A stretch of 64,000 nucleotides of DNA from Solidesulfovibrio aerotolerans (GTDB lineage Bacteria > Desulfobacterota > Desulfovibrionia > Desulfovibrionales > Desulfovibrionaceae). The notes beneath the pieces were generated by a model. That model did no database searches. It had not been told where the DNA came from and was given only the letters and a program-made list of their open reading frames with translations. The stretch covers positions 62,001-126,000 of the forward strand of contig NZ_WVUD01000006.1 of assembly GCF_009856865.1 (NCBI RefSeq), in the 5' to 3' direction. A program made the position numbers and the translations under genes. Of this stretch, positions 32,739 to 41,414 are shown piece by piece; the stretch's first letter is position 1; each line of letters begins with the position of its first letter.

Positions 32739-33962
32739 ATGTTTGAAGCCCTTGAACGCCTGCCCGAATCGGAAATGCACGCCCGCCACCAATCCGTGCG
32801 CGCACTCTTGGCCCAAACGGCCCCCGGAGCCGGCGGACTGCTCGTTTTTTCCCGTCTGGCGCTCTATTATCTGACCGGCTCCTGGGCCAATGGCGTCCTG
32901 TGGCTGCCGCTGGCCGGCGACCCCGTGCTTTTGTGCCGCAAGGGCCGGGAGCGGGCGGTCCTCGAATCGCCTTTGCCCACCATCGTGTCTTTCCGCTCTT
33001 TTGGCGATATCGCCCCTTTGTGTCAAAAGGCCGGCAGCCCGCTCGCCCCGGTGTGCGCCGCCGAACAGGCCGGCCTGCCCTGGAATCTGGCCAATCTGCT
33101 GGTCTCCCGCCTGCCGGATGTCACCTTCATGGCCGGCGATACCGCCCTGGCCATGGCCCAGGCGTATAAGTCCGAATGGGAACTGGCCAAGTTGCGCCTG
33201 TGCGGAGCGCGCCACGCCAAGGGATTGATGGAACTCGTGCCGAGGCGCATCCGGCCGGGCATGACCGAGCGCGAAATCGCCCGGGTGTGCTGGGACGCCT
33301 TTTTCGACCTGGGCCATCAAGGCCAACTGCGCATGGGCAGCTACGGCGAGGAGATCTTTCTGGGCCATATCGCGGCCGGGGATTCGGCCAACTATCCCAG
33401 TGTTTTCAATGGCCCGGTGGGGCTTCGCGGCGAGCACCCGGCCCTGCCGTTCGCCGGCTATGCCGGCACGGTCTGGAAGCCAGGCGAATTGCTCACCATC
33501 GACAACGGCTTTGCCCTGGAAGGCTACAGCACGGATAAGACGCAGGTCTATTTTGCCGGCAAGGCAGCCGCTTTGCCCGACGCCGCCCGCCGGGGCCATG
33601 ACCTGTGCATGGCCGTGCAGCAGGCCGTGGCCGAGCGGCTGCGCCCTGGGGCGATTCCGTCTGAGCTGTACGCCCTGGCGCTTGCGATGGCTGCGGAGGC
33701 CGGGCTGTCGGAAGGCTTCATGGGCCTGGGTGATAATCAGGTGCGCTTTCTCGGCCACGGCATTGGCCTGGCCATCGACGGCTGGCCGGTTCTGGCCAAG
33801 GGGTTTGACGCGCCGCTGGCCTGCGGCATGACCTTGGCCCTGGAGCCCAAATTCGGCATCCCCGGGGTCGGCATGGTGGGCGTGGAAAACACCTTTGAAG
33901 TGACGGAAACGGGCGGGGCCTGCCTGACCGGCCAGGACTACGAGATTATTTGCATCGAATAG
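32739..33962 (+). CDS. M24-family metallopeptidase (Xaa-Pro dipeptidase-like)
   Basis: A 407-residue protein; ATG at 32739 with GGAG. A creatinase-type N-terminal domain (about 1-160) is followed by the pita-bread catalytic fold. Metal ligands are visible: Asp in TIDNGFAL, Asp in STDKTQVYF, His in FLGHGIGL, Glu in ALEPKFGIPG and Glu in GVENTFEVTE. It probably cleaves Xaa-Pro bonds or a related substrate; close relatives include non-peptidase homologues. Divergent from the DMT gene, convergent with the cyclase gene 15 bases away. Confidence 0.85.
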   Translation: MFEALERLPESEMHARHQSVRALLAQTAPGAGGLLVFSRLALYYLTGSWANGVLWLPLAGDPVLLCRKGRERAVLESPLPTIVSFRSFGDIAPLCQKAGSPLAPVCAAEQAGLPWNLANLLVSRLPDVTFMAGDTALAMAQAYKSEWELAKLRLCGARHAKGLMELVPRRIRPGMTEREIARVCWDAFFDLGHQGQLRMGSYGEEIFLGHIAAGDSANYPSVFNGPVGLRGEHPALPFAGYAGTVWKPGELLTIDNGFALEGYSTDKTQVYFAGKAAALPDAARRGHDLCMAVQQAVAERLRPGAIPSELYALALAMAAEAGLSEGFMGLGDNQVRFLGHGIGLAIDGWPVLAKGFDAPLACGMTLALEPKFGIPGVGMVGVENTFEVTETGGACLTGQDYEIICIE

Positions 33963-33977
33963 GCCGTCGGCCGCCGC

Positions 33978-34625
33978 TCAGGCCGGCTCTTGCCAAAGGA
34001 CGGCCCGCACCGGCGAGGCCTCGGCCTCGGCCACGGCCAGGGGCGGGCAGGCCAGCCGGTAGCGGCCCGGTGCGGCCTGGGACAGGATCAACCCTTCGAG
34101 GATCAGGACGCCGCTTGCCAGCAGCAGCCGGTGCACGGGATAGGCCGGATCGGTGAGCGGTTCGATGCTCATGGCGTCGAGGCCGACCAGGCTGACCCGG
34201 CGGGTGATGAGTTCCCGGGCGAGTTGCGGGGTGACGCTGGCGAAGTCGTCCGGGAAAGCTCCTTGGGCAAAGCGCTGTTCGCGGGAGTTGACGGTGCAAA
34301 AGAGCACCGCCTCGCCCGGATGGATGGCCACGCCGGCCAGGACATCCGGGCCAAGCCGCAGCGCCTGCCCGCAGTCGATGACCACGGCCGGTGGGAAAAA
34401 GGCGGCGACGGGATAGTCTCCGGCCCGTTTGCCTTGGGGCAGAAAGTGGGCCGGAAAATCGATATGGGCGGCGCTGTGGGCGCTTAAGCACCAAGCCGCG
34501 GCCTCGCAGCCGTCGGTTTCGTGGGTGAGAAACAGGCGGCGGGCAAAGGGCGGGTCGCCGGGCACGGGCGGCGTCGGCGGCCCCAGGGGCAGGGAGATGT
34601 CGATGACGCGGGCGGGGTCGTTCAC
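33978..34625 (-). CDS. Cyclase-family metal-dependent hydrolase (kynurenine formamidase-like)
   Basis: About 215 residues from a GTG at 34625 with AAGGAGG six bases before. It begins VIDISLPLGPPTPPVPGDPP and has HSAAHIDFPAHF, corresponding to the family's H-x-G-T-H-x-D-x-P-x-H-F. All metal ligands (two His, Asp, His) remain, but Gly-Thr is replaced by Ala-Ala. FCTVNSRE and RRVSLVGLDAMSIEP are normal for cyclase/formamidase enzymes, which hydrolyse N-formylkynurenine or cyclic amides. Its GTG overlaps the stop of a small Cys-rich frame (GTGA). Confidence 0.75.
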   Translation of the reverse strand: MNDPARVIDISLPLGPPTPPVPGDPPFARRLFLTHETDGCEAAAWCLSAHSAAHIDFPAHFLPQGKRAGDYPVAAFFPPAVVIDCGQALRLGPDVLAGVAIHPGEAVLFCTVNSREQRFAQGAFPDDFASVTPQLARELITRRVSLVGLDAMSIEPLTDPAYPVHRLLLASGVLILEGLILSQAAPGRYRLACPPLAVAEAEASPVRAVLWQEPA

Positions 34626-34753
34626 GGCGCGCCTCCTTGGGGCGGACAGCAGCCGGTGGCGGTTGGCCGGGCCAGGATGCCGCTGCCGCAGCGGCACGGC
34701 AGGCAAACCGGCCGGGTCGGGGGGCGGCAGAGCGGCCGATAAGCGTGCCACAG
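34622..34753 (-). other. Cys-rich open frame ending on the cyclase start codon
   Basis: From a CTG at 34753 a 43-codon frame gives LWHAYRPLC, then VCLPCRCGSGILAR, then TGCCPPQGGAP, with six Cys like a small zinc ribbon. Its TGA overlaps the cyclase GTG (GTGA). There is no ATG, GTG or TTG in frame and no clear ribosome site, and a terminator lies just upstream, so this is only a possible coding region. Confidence 0.25.
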
Positions 34754-34766
34754 CGGCCCGGACCCG

Positions 34767-34797
34767 AAAAAAAAGCCCCTGCGTCGGCAGGGGCTTT
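34767..34797 (-). terminator. Terminator of the cytochrome gene
   Basis: On the minus strand, arms GCCCCTGC / GCAGGGGC are followed by eight T. It lies 25 nt downstream of the tetraheme cytochrome stop. Confidence 0.9.
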
Positions 34798-34822
34798 CAA
34801 AACGGCGTTCGGTTCCCCGTGG

Positions 34823-35290
34823 TTATTTCGCGGCCACGTGGCAACCGTTGTTGGAGCAGGGGGCCACGGACAGGGGCTTTTGGCCCTTGTCTTTGCGGGC
34901 CACATTGGCCTTGAGGTGACAGCCCAGGCAGCTGTTCTCGGCATTCTTGTCGTGGAAAGCGCGGAAGTAGGACGTCGCTTCCTGGCGTTCCTTCAGATTG
35001 TCGTGGCAACCGGCCTCGGCGCAACCCTGGACTTCGCTCTTGCCGTCCCACATGTGGTGGCAGGTGACGCAGGCCACGGAAGCGTGCTGCCCGTGGGAAA
35101 ACTTGACCGGGGCAAAACTGGTTTTAAGCACCCCGGACGGGCGTTTGAACGTGAGTTCGAGGGGATAACACAACGTGGACTTGGCATCGACGATGCCGCT
35201 GAACTTGCCACCCTCGCAAAAAGCCGCCGTGGCCATGGCCAAGCTGCACACCATGACGATCAACCCGGAAAGCATGACCTTGGAACGCAT
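34823..35290 (-). CDS. Class III tetraheme cytochrome c (cytochrome c3-like)
   Basis: A 155-residue protein. The ATG at 35290 follows AAGGAGGG; a Sec signal (MLSGLIVMVCSLAMATAAFC) directs it to the periplasm. Four heme sites are seen: CVTCH, CAEAGCH, CLGCH and CSNNGCH. This is the alternating C-x2-C-H / C-x4-C-H order of type I cytochrome c3. FSHGQHASV and FHDKNAENS carry likely distal His ligands. The mature chain (about 130 residues) is somewhat longer than classical c3 (about 107). It would move electrons between hydrogenases or formate dehydrogenases and membrane complexes. Single-gene unit. Confidence 0.9.
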   Translation of the reverse strand: MRSKVMLSGLIVMVCSLAMATAAFCEGGKFSGIVDAKSTLCYPLELTFKRPSGVLKTSFAPVKFSHGQHASVACVTCHHMWDGKSEVQGCAEAGCHDNLKERQEATSYFRAFHDKNAENSCLGCHLKANVARKDKGQKPLSVAPCSNNGCHVAAK

Positions 35291-35502
35291 CCAACTCCCT
35301 CCTTGAGCTCCAGAAAACACTAGAAGTGACCCTGCCGCTGTGAATCCACAGGCGGCTCCTCAGGCAACAGCCCCGCCGCCGTAATTCAGTGGAAAAGCGT
35401 AAAATTTCACAAGGCGGAAGTCAACACTCTTTTCACAAAAACCGTTGTCGTCCAAATGAGGCACGACCAGCCCGGGCATGGTTTTCCCTGCGGTGCGCGA
35501 CG

Positions 35503-35961
35503 TTATGCTTCCGCAGCAGCGCATTCAAGGCGTTCGGAGGCTTCCAGGGCGTCCATCAATTCAAGGCTTAGGCGGATAAAATCCGAGGCGGTGAGGATGC
35601 CGACCAGCTTGCCGCATGCGACCACAGGCAGACAACCATATTTCTGGGTCAGCAACACCTCGGCTGCCTGCCGCAGGGGCAGATCCGGGGTGACCATGGC
35701 CACGTCGGACCGCATGACCTCGCTGATCGGGATGCCGGCATAGATTTCTTCCTGGGTCGTGGCGTCGATGTCGGCCAGCCGGGACACCGAAGCGGCCAGC
35801 AGATCCCGGTGGGTTAAAAGGCCCACAAAGGCTCCGGCCTCGTCCACAATGGGCAGATGGCGGATGCGGGCTTCTTCCATGGTCTGCTTGGCCGCAAGTA
35901 AACTGTCGTCGTTGCGCAGGGCGATAAGATTTTCGGTCATAAGGTCGCGGGTGGTCAGCAT
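35503..35961 (-). CDS. CBS-domain pair protein
   Basis: A 152-residue protein; the ATG at 35961 has AAGGAGG. Two CBS motifs, about 8-60 (TRDLMTENLIALRNDDSLL ... LPIVDEAGAFVGLLTHRDLL) and about 85-140 (VMRSDVAMVTPDLPL ... LPVVACGKLVGILTASDFIR), form one Bateman module. Such modules bind adenine nucleotides and regulate partner proteins. No catalytic domain is attached and no partner is adjacent. Confidence 0.9.
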   Translation of the reverse strand: MLTTRDLMTENLIALRNDDSLLAAKQTMEEARIRHLPIVDEAGAFVGLLTHRDLLAASVSRLADIDATTQEEIYAGIPISEVMRSDVAMVTPDLPLRQAAEVLLTQKYGCLPVVACGKLVGILTASDFIRLSLELMDALEASERLECAAAEA

Positions 35962-36090
35962 GGGAGCCTCCTTGTATCGTCTCAAGGTCACATTGCCGGG
36001 GCCAGGCTGTCAAGGCGCAAGGCGTTGACTTGCAGCTAAAATTCTGTTTTCCAAGGAGGATCGAGCAGGCGGACAGGCCTTTATGAGGTC

Positions 36091-36768
36091 ATGCCGCAAA
36101 GGGCGCAGATGAACGCAGCGGGGCCAAAGACGGATTTGCGGCGCAGTCGTGAGCGCATGGTCCGGGAACAGATCGAGTCCCGGGGCGTGACGCATCCTTT
36201 GGTGTTGCGGGCCATGCGCAAGGTTCCCCGGCATCTGTTCGTGGAAGAGGCGCTTTTGCCCCAGGCCTACGAGGACCATCCCCTGCCCATCGGCCACGGC
36301 CAGACCATTTCCCAGCCCTATGTCGTGGGGTGGATGACGGAACTGCTCGAAATCACGCCGGGCCAGAAGGTGCTCGAGATCGGCACGGGCTCGGGCTATC
36401 AGGCGGCGGTTTTGGCCGAACTGGGGGCGGATGTTTATACCGTGGAACGGGTCAAGGCGCTCTACGAACTGGCCCGGGCCAGGATGGACGCCTTGCACTA
36501 CCGGCGCGTGCACCTTAAACTGGACGACGGGACGCTGGGCTGGCCCGAGCAGGCCCCATTCGACCGCATCCTGGTGGCGGCTGGCGGTCCCAGGATCCCC
36601 GCCCCCCTGGTGGCCCAACTGGCCGTCAACGGGCGCATGGTCATTCCGGTGGGGACGTCGCGGCGCAGCCAGACCCTGTGTCTGGTACGCCGGGAGAACG
36701 GGCGGGTCATTGTGCGCGAACTCGGCGGCGTCATGTTCGTGGATCTCGTCGGTGCCCATGGTTGGTAG
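36091..36768 (+). CDS. pcm: Protein-L-isoaspartate O-methyltransferase
   Basis: A 225-residue protein (start at 36091 or the ATG at 36109; ribosome sites are weak at both). It has [40 protein letters not shown], the SAM motif [20 protein letters not shown] and GVMFVDLVG. It methylates isoaspartyl residues to start repair of aged proteins. 22 bases before the Mrp gene and probably co-transcribed. Confidence 0.93.
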   Translation: MPQRAQMNAAGPKTDLRRSRERMVREQIESRGVTHPLVLRAMRKVPRHLFVEEALLPQAYEDHPLPIGHGQTISQPYVVGWMTELLEITPGQKVLEIGTGSGYQAAVLAELGADVYTVERVKALYELARARMDALHYRRVHLKLDDGTLGWPEQAPFDRILVAAGGPRIPAPLVAQLAVNGRMVIPVGTSRRSQTLCLVRRENGRVIVRELGGVMFVDLVGAHGW

Positions 36769-36790
36769 CACCGCGGAAGGAGCCTGGATC

Positions 36791-37684
36791 ATGCCGGAAA
36801 CGACGTCCTGCCGGGGCTGTCCTGGCCAAGGGCCTGCCAAGGCAGGCCCGCGGGAACCCGACCCGCGCGATGGGCGCATCGGGGCGGCCTTGGAACGCAT
36901 CCGCTACAAGCTCGTGGTCATGAGTGGCAAAGGCGGGGTGGGCAAAAGCTCGGTGGCTGTCAACGTGGCCTGCGCCCTGGCTGCCGGCGGGGCCAAGGTG
37001 GGGCTGCTCGATGTCGATCTGCACGGCCCGAGCGTGCCGCGTATGCTGGGGCTTACCGGGGCCATGCAGGCGGGCGGGGAAGCGGCCATCGTCCCCAAGC
37101 GCTTTGGCGAGAATCTGCTTGTTGTCTCCATGCAATCGCTTTTAACCGACCCCGATCAGGCCGTTCTGTGGCGCGGTCCCATGAAAACAACGGCCATCCG
37201 CCAGTTTATCGCCGACGTCGCCTGGGGCGATCTGGACTATCTGGTCATCGACTCGCCGCCGGGCACCGGCGACGAACACCTGACCGTCCTTAAAAACGTG
37301 CCCGACGCCCTGTGCGTCCTGGTCACCACGCCCCAGGAGATTTCCCTGGCCGACGTGCGAAAGACCATCAATTTTTTGCAATACGCCAATGCCAATATTC
37401 TGGGCGTGGTGGAAAATATGAGCGGGCTGGCCTGCCCGTATTGCCATCGGGAGATCGAACTGTTCAAAAAGGGCGGGGGGGCGGCCATGGCCCGGGACTA
37501 CGGTCTGGAATTTCTCGGGGCCATTCCCCTGGACCCGGCCACGGTGGTGGCTGGCGACCTGGGCCGCCCGGTGGTGCTTCTGGAGGGCGACAGTCCGGCC
37601 CGCCAGGCCTTTTTGGCCCTGGCTGCGGCGGTGGCCGCCGCCTGCCGCACGAGCCTTGAAGCGGCGGCCTATCCCCGCCCTTGA
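36791..37684 (+). CDS. Mrp/ApbC-type Fe-S carrier ATPase
   Basis: A 297-residue protein; the ATG at 36791 has AAGGAG. The N-terminus is Cys-containing (CRGCPGQG). The deviant Walker A is SGKGGVGKSS (about 45-54), with LLDVDLHGPS, DSPPGTGDEH and a CPYC pair near residue 217 for Fe-S binding. The family loads and passes on iron-sulfur clusters, essential for an organism rich in Fe-S enzymes. Downstream 218 bases are non-coding. Confidence 0.92.
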   Translation: MPETTSCRGCPGQGPAKAGPREPDPRDGRIGAALERIRYKLVVMSGKGGVGKSSVAVNVACALAAGGAKVGLLDVDLHGPSVPRMLGLTGAMQAGGEAAIVPKRFGENLLVVSMQSLLTDPDQAVLWRGPMKTTAIRQFIADVAWGDLDYLVIDSPPGTGDEHLTVLKNVPDALCVLVTTPQEISLADVRKTINFLQYANANILGVVENMSGLACPYCHREIELFKKGGGAAMARDYGLEFLGAIPLDPATVVAGDLGRPVVLLEGDSPARQAFLALAAAVAAACRTSLEAAAYPRP

Positions 37685-37902
37685 GATTGTATTTGGGCTT
37701 GGTCATTCCCGCTCTGGTTTGCCAAGCTGCAACACGGTGCCTGCACGATTTTTGTTCCCCCCAAAACACAGGAATGTGTTCCGGGGAACGCGTCCCGAAA
37801 ACCGGGCCCTGGCGATCCGGGTGGGATAAGGCTTTGACGCCGCCCGGGGATTGCTTTAATTGCCAGCCTGCGCCACGAAACCATTCAAGGGCTTAGCCAC
37901 GC

Positions 37903-38460
37903 ATGTTCAATCTCGCCAACAACCTGACCCTTGCCCGCATCGGCGCTGTGCCGATTCTTGTGATTTTGCTGTATTTCCCCGGCCGGGGGGCCTGTATTGC
38001 CGCCATGCTGGTCTTTATCGCTGCGGCGGTGACCGACATCATGGACGGGGTCGTGGCCCGCAGCCGCAACTTGGTAACCACGCTCGGCAAATTTCTCGAT
38101 CCCCTGGCCGACAAGTTGCTTATAAGCGCCGCCCTGGTCATGCTCACCCGGCTTGGCTGGGTGGAAGCCTGGGTGGCGGTGGTCATCATCGGGCGCGAGA
38201 TCGCTGTCACGGGCCTGCGGGCCGTGGCTGCCGATTATGGCGTCATCATCGCCGCCGACCGGTTTGGCAAGCTGAAAACCGTGTTGCAGATGATGGCCCT
38301 GTGCCCGCTGCTGCTGCACTTTCCCGTTTGGGGCTGGGACCCTGCGCCGCTTGGCTCCGTGCTTTTGTATCTGGCGCTGGTTTTGACGCTTGTATCCGGC
38401 GTCAATTACTTTTATAGTTTTGGCAAGACAGCGGCGTGGTCGGAAAAATCGGCCCGATAA
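37903..38460 (+). CDS. pgsA: CDP-diacylglycerol-glycerol-3-phosphate phosphatidyltransferase
   Basis: A 185-residue membrane enzyme. The CDP-alcohol phosphotransferase motif D-x2-D-G-x2-A-R-x8-G-x3-D-x3-D is complete (DIMDGVVAR ... GKFLDPLAD). It begins NLANNLTLARI and has about four to five membrane helices. It makes phosphatidylglycerophosphate, the precursor of phosphatidylglycerol and cardiolipin. Followed by an unknown gene 53 bases on. Confidence 0.93.
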   Translation: MFNLANNLTLARIGAVPILVILLYFPGRGACIAAMLVFIAAAVTDIMDGVVARSRNLVTTLGKFLDPLADKLLISAALVMLTRLGWVEAWVAVVIIGREIAVTGLRAVAADYGVIIAADRFGKLKTVLQMMALCPLLLHFPVWGWDPAPLGSVLLYLALVLTLVSGVNYFYSFGKTAAWSEKSAR

Positions 38461-38513
38461 TTTTGGGCGCATGTAGAGCCGTCAGTCGGCAACCCCATTT
38501 ACGATAAGGCGAT

Positions 38514-38870
38514 ATGAAAGCCAAAAACATTTCCAAGCTGGCCAGACGCCGGGTGCGTACCGCCCGTCCGGGACTGGGCAAGGGGGCGTGGGCCGGCCAG
38601 CGTCTCGACGACAACCTCGCCGCCCGCATCGAGAACTGCCTGCACACCATTCTGGAACTCGAACCGGACCTGGAGCGTCTCCAGTTCGGCCATTATCTGT
38701 TGCGCGATTTTAAAGTGCTCAAGATGTTTTTGTCCCATGTTGAAGACATCGAAGTGGAGGAGCAAGACGTGTTGCGCATAGAGGCTGCCACGGAAAATTT
38801 CCTTCGGGAATTGCGGGAACCGCTGGCCCAGTCCGATTCCAAACGTCCGAAGAAATACGTCGTGCAATGA
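38514..38870 (+). CDS. Unknown helical protein
   Basis: A 118-residue basic-to-acidic protein. The N-terminus is Lys/Arg-rich (KLARRRVRTARPG) and the middle is two long helices (LEPDLERLQFGHYLLRDFKV and EEQDVLRIEAATENFLREL). No membrane segment or signal. It is two bases before the FtsB-like gene, so it is part of the pgsA-to-TPR transcription unit. I do not recognise the family; an adaptor role with the division-type neighbour is possible. Confidence 0.7.
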   Translation: MKAKNISKLARRRVRTARPGLGKGAWAGQRLDDNLAARIENCLHTILELEPDLERLQFGHYLLRDFKVLKMFLSHVEDIEVEEQDVLRIEAATENFLRELREPLAQSDSKRPKKYVVQ

Positions 38871-38871
38871 C

Positions 38872-39210
38872 ATGATCTGGCGACGGTTTTTACTGACGGC
38901 CCTTATTTTTTTCAATATTTTTTTGCTGTACAATCTCATCTGGAGCGATAACGGCGTTTTTGCCTATCTTGAGCTCAAATCCCGTCACGAACTGCTCAAG
39001 CAGCGACTGAGTGCCGTCAACGACAAGTCCCTGGATTTGAGCCAGGAAATTCGCTGGCTCAAGACCGACAAGGCTTTCACCGAAAAAATGGCCCGGGCCC
39101 AGATGAATTATCTCAAAGAGAGCGAAATTCTCTACCAGTTTCCAAAAGACCCTCCAGCCGCCAAGGAACCGGACCGGGACAAGGAAGGGAAGCGGGCCGA
39201 TGCTCAGTAA
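38872..39210 (+). CDS. FtsB/DivIC-like septum formation initiator
   Basis: A 112-residue bitopic membrane protein. An N-terminal cytoplasmic stub MIWRRF, one membrane helix (about 7-26) and a periplasmic coiled coil (LELKSRHELLKQRLSAVNDK, about 33-52) are followed by a conserved EKMARAQMNYLKESEILYQF. This is the FtsB/DivIC layout: such proteins pair with FtsL and FtsQ at the division site. It overlaps the next gene by 11 bases. Confidence 0.82.
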   Translation: MIWRRFLLTALIFFNIFLLYNLIWSDNGVFAYLELKSRHELLKQRLSAVNDKSLDLSQEIRWLKTDKAFTEKMARAQMNYLKESEILYQFPKDPPAAKEPDRDKEGKRADAQ

Positions 39211-40303
39211 AATCGAACTGTACCGGGAAGTCCTGGAGATCGAGCCCAATTCCAAGGTCTTTTTTCCGCTGGCCCGCCAACTCGCCGAACAGAACCACCA
39301 GGACGAGGCCGTTGCCGTCCTGACCCGGGGCATTGCCTTTCATCCCGACCACCTGGAAGCCAAATTCCTGCTGATCGAACTGCTGACCCGGCAAGGCCGG
39401 GAAGAGCAGGCCCAGGAGGTCTTTACCGATGTCGGGTCCATGCTGTCCCGGTATCCCTCGGTCTGGCTGCTCTGGTCCAAAACCGCCGCTGCCCGGTCCA
39501 AAGATCCCTCCCTGGCCATGCTTTTTCTGGCCCATTATTTCCAGAACCAGACCCTCACCTGGGCCGATGTCATGGAACGCGGGCTGCAAAGCCTCAGCCA
39601 GGCCGCCGGGCAAGCCCGGGAAGCGGACGGGAACGATGAGGCCGGGCTGGCCCCGACGCCCCACGGTGTCGCCTCGGTCGAGCCGGCCGCGGCTGCGGCG
39701 ACCGCTGTCCCGGCCGCCGGCACCGAGCGCGCGTCCCAGGCGATTTTCCCTTCCGATCCAATCGACGCAGCGGTGTCAGGTGCTCCGGCTGCAACGGTTG
39801 CCGCTGCTGCCCCCGCCGCTGCGCCGGTGCAAGCCGTGTCCGTACCAGAGCCTGCCCCCCAAGCCGTCGGCCACACCGAGCGGGAACCGGCCGACGGGCC
39901 TGAACTGCGCGGAGCCCGGGAAGTGCTGGCCCTGGCCGATATCCTGGATGCCCCGGAAGAACCGGCTGAACGCAGCCGCCCCCGGGCCGCCAAGCCCCGG
40001 GAGCAGGCTGTTCGCACCAAGACCATGGCCGCCGTGCTGGCCGGGCAGGGTGACACAGCCGGGGCCTTGGACATTTACGGCGAATTGCTGGCAACGACCC
40101 CGGCCGGTCCCGACCATGCGGAGCTCCTTGGGCTCATGGCGGCCCTGTCGCCGCCGCGCGATGTGGACGCGGGCGACCCAGGCCTCGAACTTCGGGACGA
40201 TGCGGCGGCACCGGCGAATCCCCTAGGGCAGAAAGGCCCGACAAAACTGGTCAGTTTTTTGGAAGCCCTGGCCGGGCGTCTGGAAGCCCGGGCCGGATCG
40301 TAA
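39200..40303 (+). CDS. TPR protein with long Ala/Pro linker
   Basis: A 367-residue protein. Residues 1-115 contain about three helix pairs of tetratricopeptide type (YREVLEIEPNSKVFFPLAR, AVAVLTRGIAFHPDHLEAK, WLLWSKTAAARSKDPSLAM). An Ala/Pro/Val-rich linker (about 130-235) is followed by a further TPR-like stretch (AAVLAGQGDTAGALDIYGEL) and a Leu-rich end. No signal peptide, so probably cytoplasmic or membrane-associated. Its ATG lies inside the FtsB-like gene's 3' end, implying coupled translation. Confidence 0.8.
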   Translation: MLSKIELYREVLEIEPNSKVFFPLARQLAEQNHQDEAVAVLTRGIAFHPDHLEAKFLLIELLTRQGREEQAQEVFTDVGSMLSRYPSVWLLWSKTAAARSKDPSLAMLFLAHYFQNQTLTWADVMERGLQSLSQAAGQAREADGNDEAGLAPTPHGVASVEPAAAAATAVPAAGTERASQAIFPSDPIDAAVSGAPAATVAAAAPAAAPVQAVSVPEPAPQAVGHTEREPADGPELRGAREVLALADILDAPEEPAERSRPRAAKPREQAVRTKTMAAVLAGQGDTAGALDIYGELLATTPAGPDHAELLGLMAALSPPRDVDAGDPGLELRDDAAAPANPLGQKGPTKLVSFLEALAGRLEARAGS

Positions 40304-40370
40304 CCAAATCCCTGGCGGCAACGCCTGGAAGACTTCTCCCACCAATCAGGAACATCAAGAGGATACGTCC

Positions 40371-41246
40371 TTGAAACGCACTGCAATTGCGGCCCTGGCG
40401 GCCTGCTGCCTTCTCGCTTCCCTGACCGGCTGTGGCACCATGAAGACCAAATGGCGCGAGACGCGAAAGCTGTATCGCGAATACGTCAACACAGATCCTT
40501 CCATTGATTTCAGCGACGAAGGCATTTCCGACAAGGGCCTGCAGCGTCTGGCCGCGCTGTTTATGCCCGTGGACGAGCGGCTCATGGGCATGATGCGCGC
40601 CCTTGGCAGCCAGGACACCCCCCCGGAGCAGGAATGGGCGCAAGGGCTGCTCACTTCCTACGACTGGCTCTCGGGCGTCGCCATGGTGGACACCACCGGC
40701 CAGGTCATGGGCCAGGTGCCGTCGACCTCCATGCGCCCGCTTGATTTTACCCCCTTGCTGGAGCAGGCCGAGCGCTACAAGGTCCGCAAGATGGGAGCCC
40801 GGGTCGTCACCGACGAAATGGGCACCGTGGTCATGGTGGCCGCGCCCTTTTTCAAGGAAAACGAGTGGGCCGGCCTTGTGGTCGCCTTTTTTGATCCGCG
40901 AAATCTCGTGCGTTTTTCGCCCAATGCCGATGCTTTGGTCATTACTTCCACCGAAGGTCTGGTGTGGCCGGGTGCGGGCGGGCAGGGCGAAGGGCTGGCG
41001 GCGCTCAAGTGGGCGGAGATCCTTAAGGGCGAGGTCCAGGGCGACATCCAGGCCGGCGGCGGCCAGTACGTGTGGCAGGCCCGCTATGTCGGCCAGCTCG
41101 AACTGATCTATCTCACCGACGCCCGGGAGGCCCGGGCCCAAAAGCCTGAGCCGCCCAAAAATGCGGCACCGTCCCAGGCCAGCCCGGATATGCCCATTCC
41201 CTCGACCCAGCCTTTGTCCCTTCCGGCGGACCCGAGCGCGCCCTGA
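40371..41246 (+). CDS. Lipoprotein with PDC/Cache-like domain
   Basis: A 291-residue protein from a TTG at 40371 (GAGGAT upstream; no nearer ATG). The lipobox LASLTGC gives lipidation at Cys 21. Residues 60-250 resemble an extracytoplasmic sensor-type alpha/beta domain (LLTSYDWLSGVAMVDTTGQV, GTVVMVAAPFFKENEWAGLV). The tail is Pro/Ser-rich. No kinase or other output domain is attached. It ends a transcription unit with a strong terminator. Confidence 0.75.
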   Translation: MKRTAIAALAACCLLASLTGCGTMKTKWRETRKLYREYVNTDPSIDFSDEGISDKGLQRLAALFMPVDERLMGMMRALGSQDTPPEQEWAQGLLTSYDWLSGVAMVDTTGQVMGQVPSTSMRPLDFTPLLEQAERYKVRKMGARVVTDEMGTVVMVAAPFFKENEWAGLVVAFFDPRNLVRFSPNADALVITSTEGLVWPGAGGQGEGLAALKWAEILKGEVQGDIQAGGGQYVWQARYVGQLELIYLTDAREARAQKPEPPKNAAPSQASPDMPIPSTQPLSLPADPSAP

Positions 41247-41264
41247 TTGCAACGCCGACTTCTG

Positions 41265-41294
41265 GCCGGCGGTTTCGACCGCCGGCTTTTTTTA
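41265..41294 (+). terminator. Rho-independent terminator
   Basis: Arms GCCGGCGGT / ACCGCCGGC with a TTCG tetraloop, followed by seven T. It lies 20 nt after the lipoprotein stop. Confidence 0.92.
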
Positions 41295-41313
41295 TTTCCA
41301 ACCCCGGAAAATC

Positions 41314-41342
41314 TTGTGGGAATTTCTCGCTGATTGTACGAT
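41314..41342 (+). promoter_or_regulatory. Candidate sigma-70 promoter for fbp
   Basis: TTGTGG, then 17 bases, then TACGAT, in the short AT-richer gap between the terminator and fbp. Each box matches four of six consensus bases. Confidence 0.35.
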
Positions 41343-41414
41343 AGTCAAAGGCCGCATGCCAAACGACCCGCACGCCCAGGCGTGCCCAGGCCATGACGGC
41401 GGGAGGAGAAACCT

